A stretch of 64,000 nucleotides of DNA from Methanococcoides vulcani (GTDB lineage Archaea > Halobacteriota > Methanosarcinia > Methanosarcinales > Methanosarcinaceae), in NCBI RefSeq assembly GCF_900111645.1, contig NZ_FOHQ01000001.1:248001-312000 (forward strand), written 5' to 3'. The notes beneath the pieces are model-generated. The model saw nothing but the letters and a program-made list of their open reading frames with translations, was not told where the DNA came from and searched no databases. The position numbers and the translations under genes are program-made. Of the stretch, positions 62,276-64,000 are shown piece by piece. How positions within the stretch are numbered: the stretch's first letter is position 1; each line of letters starts with the position of its first letter.

Positions 62276-62458
62276 ATGAAGAAAGATCTCATGGATATTC
62301 TGGCATGTCCTATATGCAAAGGTGATCTTGTCCTGAATATCTCAAAAGAAGATGAAAAGGAAATTATCTCTGGAACACTCTATTGTTCAAAATGTAACGA
62401 GTATTTCCCGATTGAGGATGGCATCCCAAACATGCTCCCTCCTGAGCTGAGGGAATAA
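62276..62458 (+). CDS. Trm112 family methyltransferase activator
   Basis: 60-aa zinc protein with CPICKGDL (near residue 11), YCSKCNEYFPIEDGIPNMLP (near 38), the Trm112 fold that binds and stabilises several tRNA, rRNA and release-factor methyltransferases. Single-domain length as in other archaea. GGTGAT precedes the ATG. The methyltransferase partners are not in this window. Confidence 0.9.
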   Translation: MKKDLMDILACPICKGDLVLNISKEDEKEIISGTLYCSKCNEYFPIEDGIPNMLPPELRE

Positions 62459-62481
62459 TCTAAACACGAGGTTGAGTACAC

Positions 62482-63159
62482 TTGCAACAGGTACATATAA
62501 ATCGTCTTGGTGTAAATTCCATTGAATTTGAATCCGATATAGTGGAGATACCCCTATCTCCCGGTGGAGAACACAGTTTTGAGATAGTGATCATAAATTA
62601 CGGTTCACCGACCCATGTACATTTATCTGCCAGCGACGGGCTTCAGGACAACCTGACATTCCTGGAAGACAATCCCTATGTTTCACATGAGGAATATATA
62701 CCTGTCATTGCACGCATTCCCTTTGACGGGCGCCTCCTGAACAAAGGCAAGATATTTGTAACGGTAGGATATGGTTCAAAAACAGAAAGTTTCACTGTAA
62801 ATATCGGAATGTCGGATACTGGCAATGGTCCTGCTCCGATCGATATAGATGAAAGGTTGTCATCACCTGCTCCGGTTGTGACCAGAAATAAAGAATCTGA
62901 TTCCGGAAGGCACTTATCAGATATATTTCCGGGAATCTCCGAGTCTTTTGTTCAGATATTTGACGCACGTAATCTTGTACTGTTCTCGGCATTAATTATT
63001 ATTTTAGCTCTGATCTACATAGCTGTACGCCTGGTATCAGGCAACAATATGGAAATTGGACTTGAGGTCGACTTTTATACAGCATTAGCTTTTACCATAG
63101 TATTCACATCTTTAATCGCTTACCTGTTAACGAGGCTTCCAATATTTAAAAATAAATGA
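62482..63159 (+). CDS. Membrane-anchored protein of unknown function, 225 aa
   Basis: Starts with TTG (GAGGTTGAG just before it), 23 bp after the Trm112 gene. The first 110 residues are a beta-rich domain with EIPLSPGGEHSFEIVIINYG, resembling extracytoplasmic NEW3-like or DUF7524-type domains; a polar linker follows, and two C-terminal helices (about residues 165-188 and 197-218) anchor it. No signal peptide is visible. It lies 15 bp before pyrG, so it may share its transcript. Function not recognised. Confidence 0.6.
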   Translation: MQQVHINRLGVNSIEFESDIVEIPLSPGGEHSFEIVIINYGSPTHVHLSASDGLQDNLTFLEDNPYVSHEEYIPVIARIPFDGRLLNKGKIFVTVGYGSKTESFTVNIGMSDTGNGPAPIDIDERLSSPAPVVTRNKESDSGRHLSDIFPGISESFVQIFDARNLVLFSALIIILALIYIAVRLVSGNNMEIGLEVDFYTALAFTIVFTSLIAYLLTRLPIFKNK

Positions 63160-63174
63160 GGTAGTTGAATCCAC

Positions 63175-64000
63175 ATGAAATATATCATCGTCACCGGTGG
63201 AGTTATGAGTGGTCTGGGGAAAGGGATCACCACAGCATCTGTCGGCAGAAATCTAAAAAATAAAGGTTACAATGTTACAGCCATAAAGATCGATCCTTAC
63301 ATCAATATTGATGCAGGTACCATGAGTCCTTATCAGCACGGTGAGGTCTACGTTCTGAAGGACGGTGGGGAGGTTGATCTCGATCTTGGGAATTATGAAC
63401 GGTTCCTTGATACCGAACTTACAAGGGATCACAACCTGACCACCGGTAAGATCTACGAGGCAGTCATAAACAAAGAGCGTAGGGGAGAGTATCTTGGCAA
63501 GACTGTACAGATCATTCCTCACATAACCAATGAGATAAAGGACCGCATACGCAGGATAGCAGCAAAGAGCGGCGCGGATGTCTGTCTCATCGAGGTAGGA
63601 GGTACTGTTGGTGATATCGAGAGCATGCCATTCCTCGAAGCATTGAGGCAGATGTACAGGGAAGAGTCTCCTGAGAACATTGCATTTCTTCACGTGACCC
63701 TGGTGCCTATGGATTCACAGGGTGACCAGAAAACAAAACCCACACAGCATTCTGTTAAAGAGCTAAGGGAATTGGGTCTCACTCCACATGTGATCGTTGC
63801 AAGATGCAAAAGTGCACTTATGGAAAGCACTCGTTCCAAGATCGCCCTTTTCTGTGATGTTCCGGTCGAAGCGGTCATTAGTGCCCATGATTCTGCGGAC
63901 ATCTATGAGGTCCCACTCCAGCTGGAGAAAGAAGGTCTCAGTGATTTCCTTTTAAAGAAACTTGATCTTAAGTCCACTCTGGAAGATACAAAGTGGGAAG
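63175..64000 (+). CDS. pyrG: CTP synthase, N-terminal part (runs off the window)
   Basis: Open frame from ATG at 63175 to the window end without a stop, 275 codons. [20 protein letters not shown] is the synthetase P-loop, [19 protein letters not shown] and [17 protein letters not shown] are the UTP/ATP and allosteric regions. The enzyme makes CTP from UTP and glutamine; the glutaminase domain must lie beyond the window. Start codon lies 15 bp after the upstream stop. Confidence 0.96.
   Translation, partial: MKYIIVTGGVMSGLGKGITTASVGRNLKNKGYNVTAIKIDPYINIDAGTMSPYQHGEVYVLKDGGEVDLDLGNYERFLDTELTRDHNLTTGKIYEAVINKERRGEYLGKTVQIIPHITNEIKDRIRRIAAKSGADVCLIEVGGTVGDIESMPFLEALRQMYREESPENIAFLHVTLVPMDSQGDQKTKPTQHSVKELRELGLTPHVIVARCKSALMESTRSKIALFCDVPVEAVISAHDSADIYEVPLQLEKEGLSDFLLKKLDLKSTLEDTKWE

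Noticed and set aside
63253-63693. A 146-codon minus-strand frame near the window end
   Set aside because: It is antisense to pyrG, which has clear CTP synthase motifs over the same bases.
1-64000. CRISPR arrays, insertion sequences, prophage, rRNA
   Set aside because: I saw no regularly spaced repeats, transposase-like proteins, phage genes or rRNA-like sequence anywhere in the window.

Overview
The window is a stretch of chromosome from a methylotrophic methanogenic archaeon of the Methanosarcinaceae, most like Methanococcoides or a close relative. The genus is inference. The evidence is a complete fpoABCDHIJJKLMNO operon (membrane F420H2 dehydrogenase), F420 and methanofuran biosynthesis genes, an archaeal AdoMet synthetase, archaeal type IV pilins, a geranylgeranyl reductase with its own ferredoxin, a bacterial-type GrpE-DnaK-DnaJ set, and oligo-T terminators. 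None of the 69 protein genes with a visible end stops at TAG. That is what a pyrrolysine-decoding methanogen should show. I see no insertion sequence, prophage, CRISPR array or rRNA.

Layout. 1-6.4 kb: a type IV pilus/secretion cluster with two pilins, the ATPase, a double-length membrane platform and two pilin-like proteins. 6.5-12.0 kb: a TIM-barrel protein, an ArsR-type regulator, a radical SAM protein with a helix-hairpin-helix tail, a DUF4130 protein and a MutS-like ATPase, which look like a DNA repair or modification operon. 12.1-14.3 kb (minus): hisG-hisA-hisB. 14.3-18.8 kb: AdoMet synthetase, intron-bearing tRNA-Tyr, tRNA-Asp, and an NfnAB/Sud-type flavoprotein pair. 18.9-27.1 kb: a composite PAPS-reductase-like protein, an AI-2E-type permease, thrS, acylphosphatase, a Toprim protein, several tiny zinc proteins and thiI. 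27.1-31.0 kb (minus): nickel ECF transporter nikMLQO with nikK. 31.2-34.5 kb (minus): methanofuran genes mfnD-mfnF-mfnE, a zinc-finger protein, aEF-1beta and tRNA-Ala(CGC). 34.6-41.9 kb: a membrane protein, grpE-dnaK-dnaJ and trkA-trkH. 42-49.4 kb (mostly minus): two separate ferredoxin plus FAD-oxidoreductase pairs flanking the F420 cluster cofG-cofH-cofH-cofC, with cutA. 49.6-61.1 kb: two small genes, then the fpo operon. 61.2-64 kb: a Gate-domain membrane protein, Trm112, a membrane protein and the start of pyrG.

How the genes connect. The cof genes make coenzyme F420, whose reduced form Fpo oxidises. The mfn genes make the C1 carrier methanofuran. Nickel import would feed F430 and nickel enzymes. 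The geranylgeranyl reductase and the phytoene-desaturase-like protein fit archaeol lipid finishing. The best candidates for something undescribed are the radical SAM/DUF4130/MutS-like operon, the 12-bp direct repeat placed exactly over the predicted fpo transcription start, the two-microORF leader before AdoMet synthetase, and the second ferredoxin/FAD pair.
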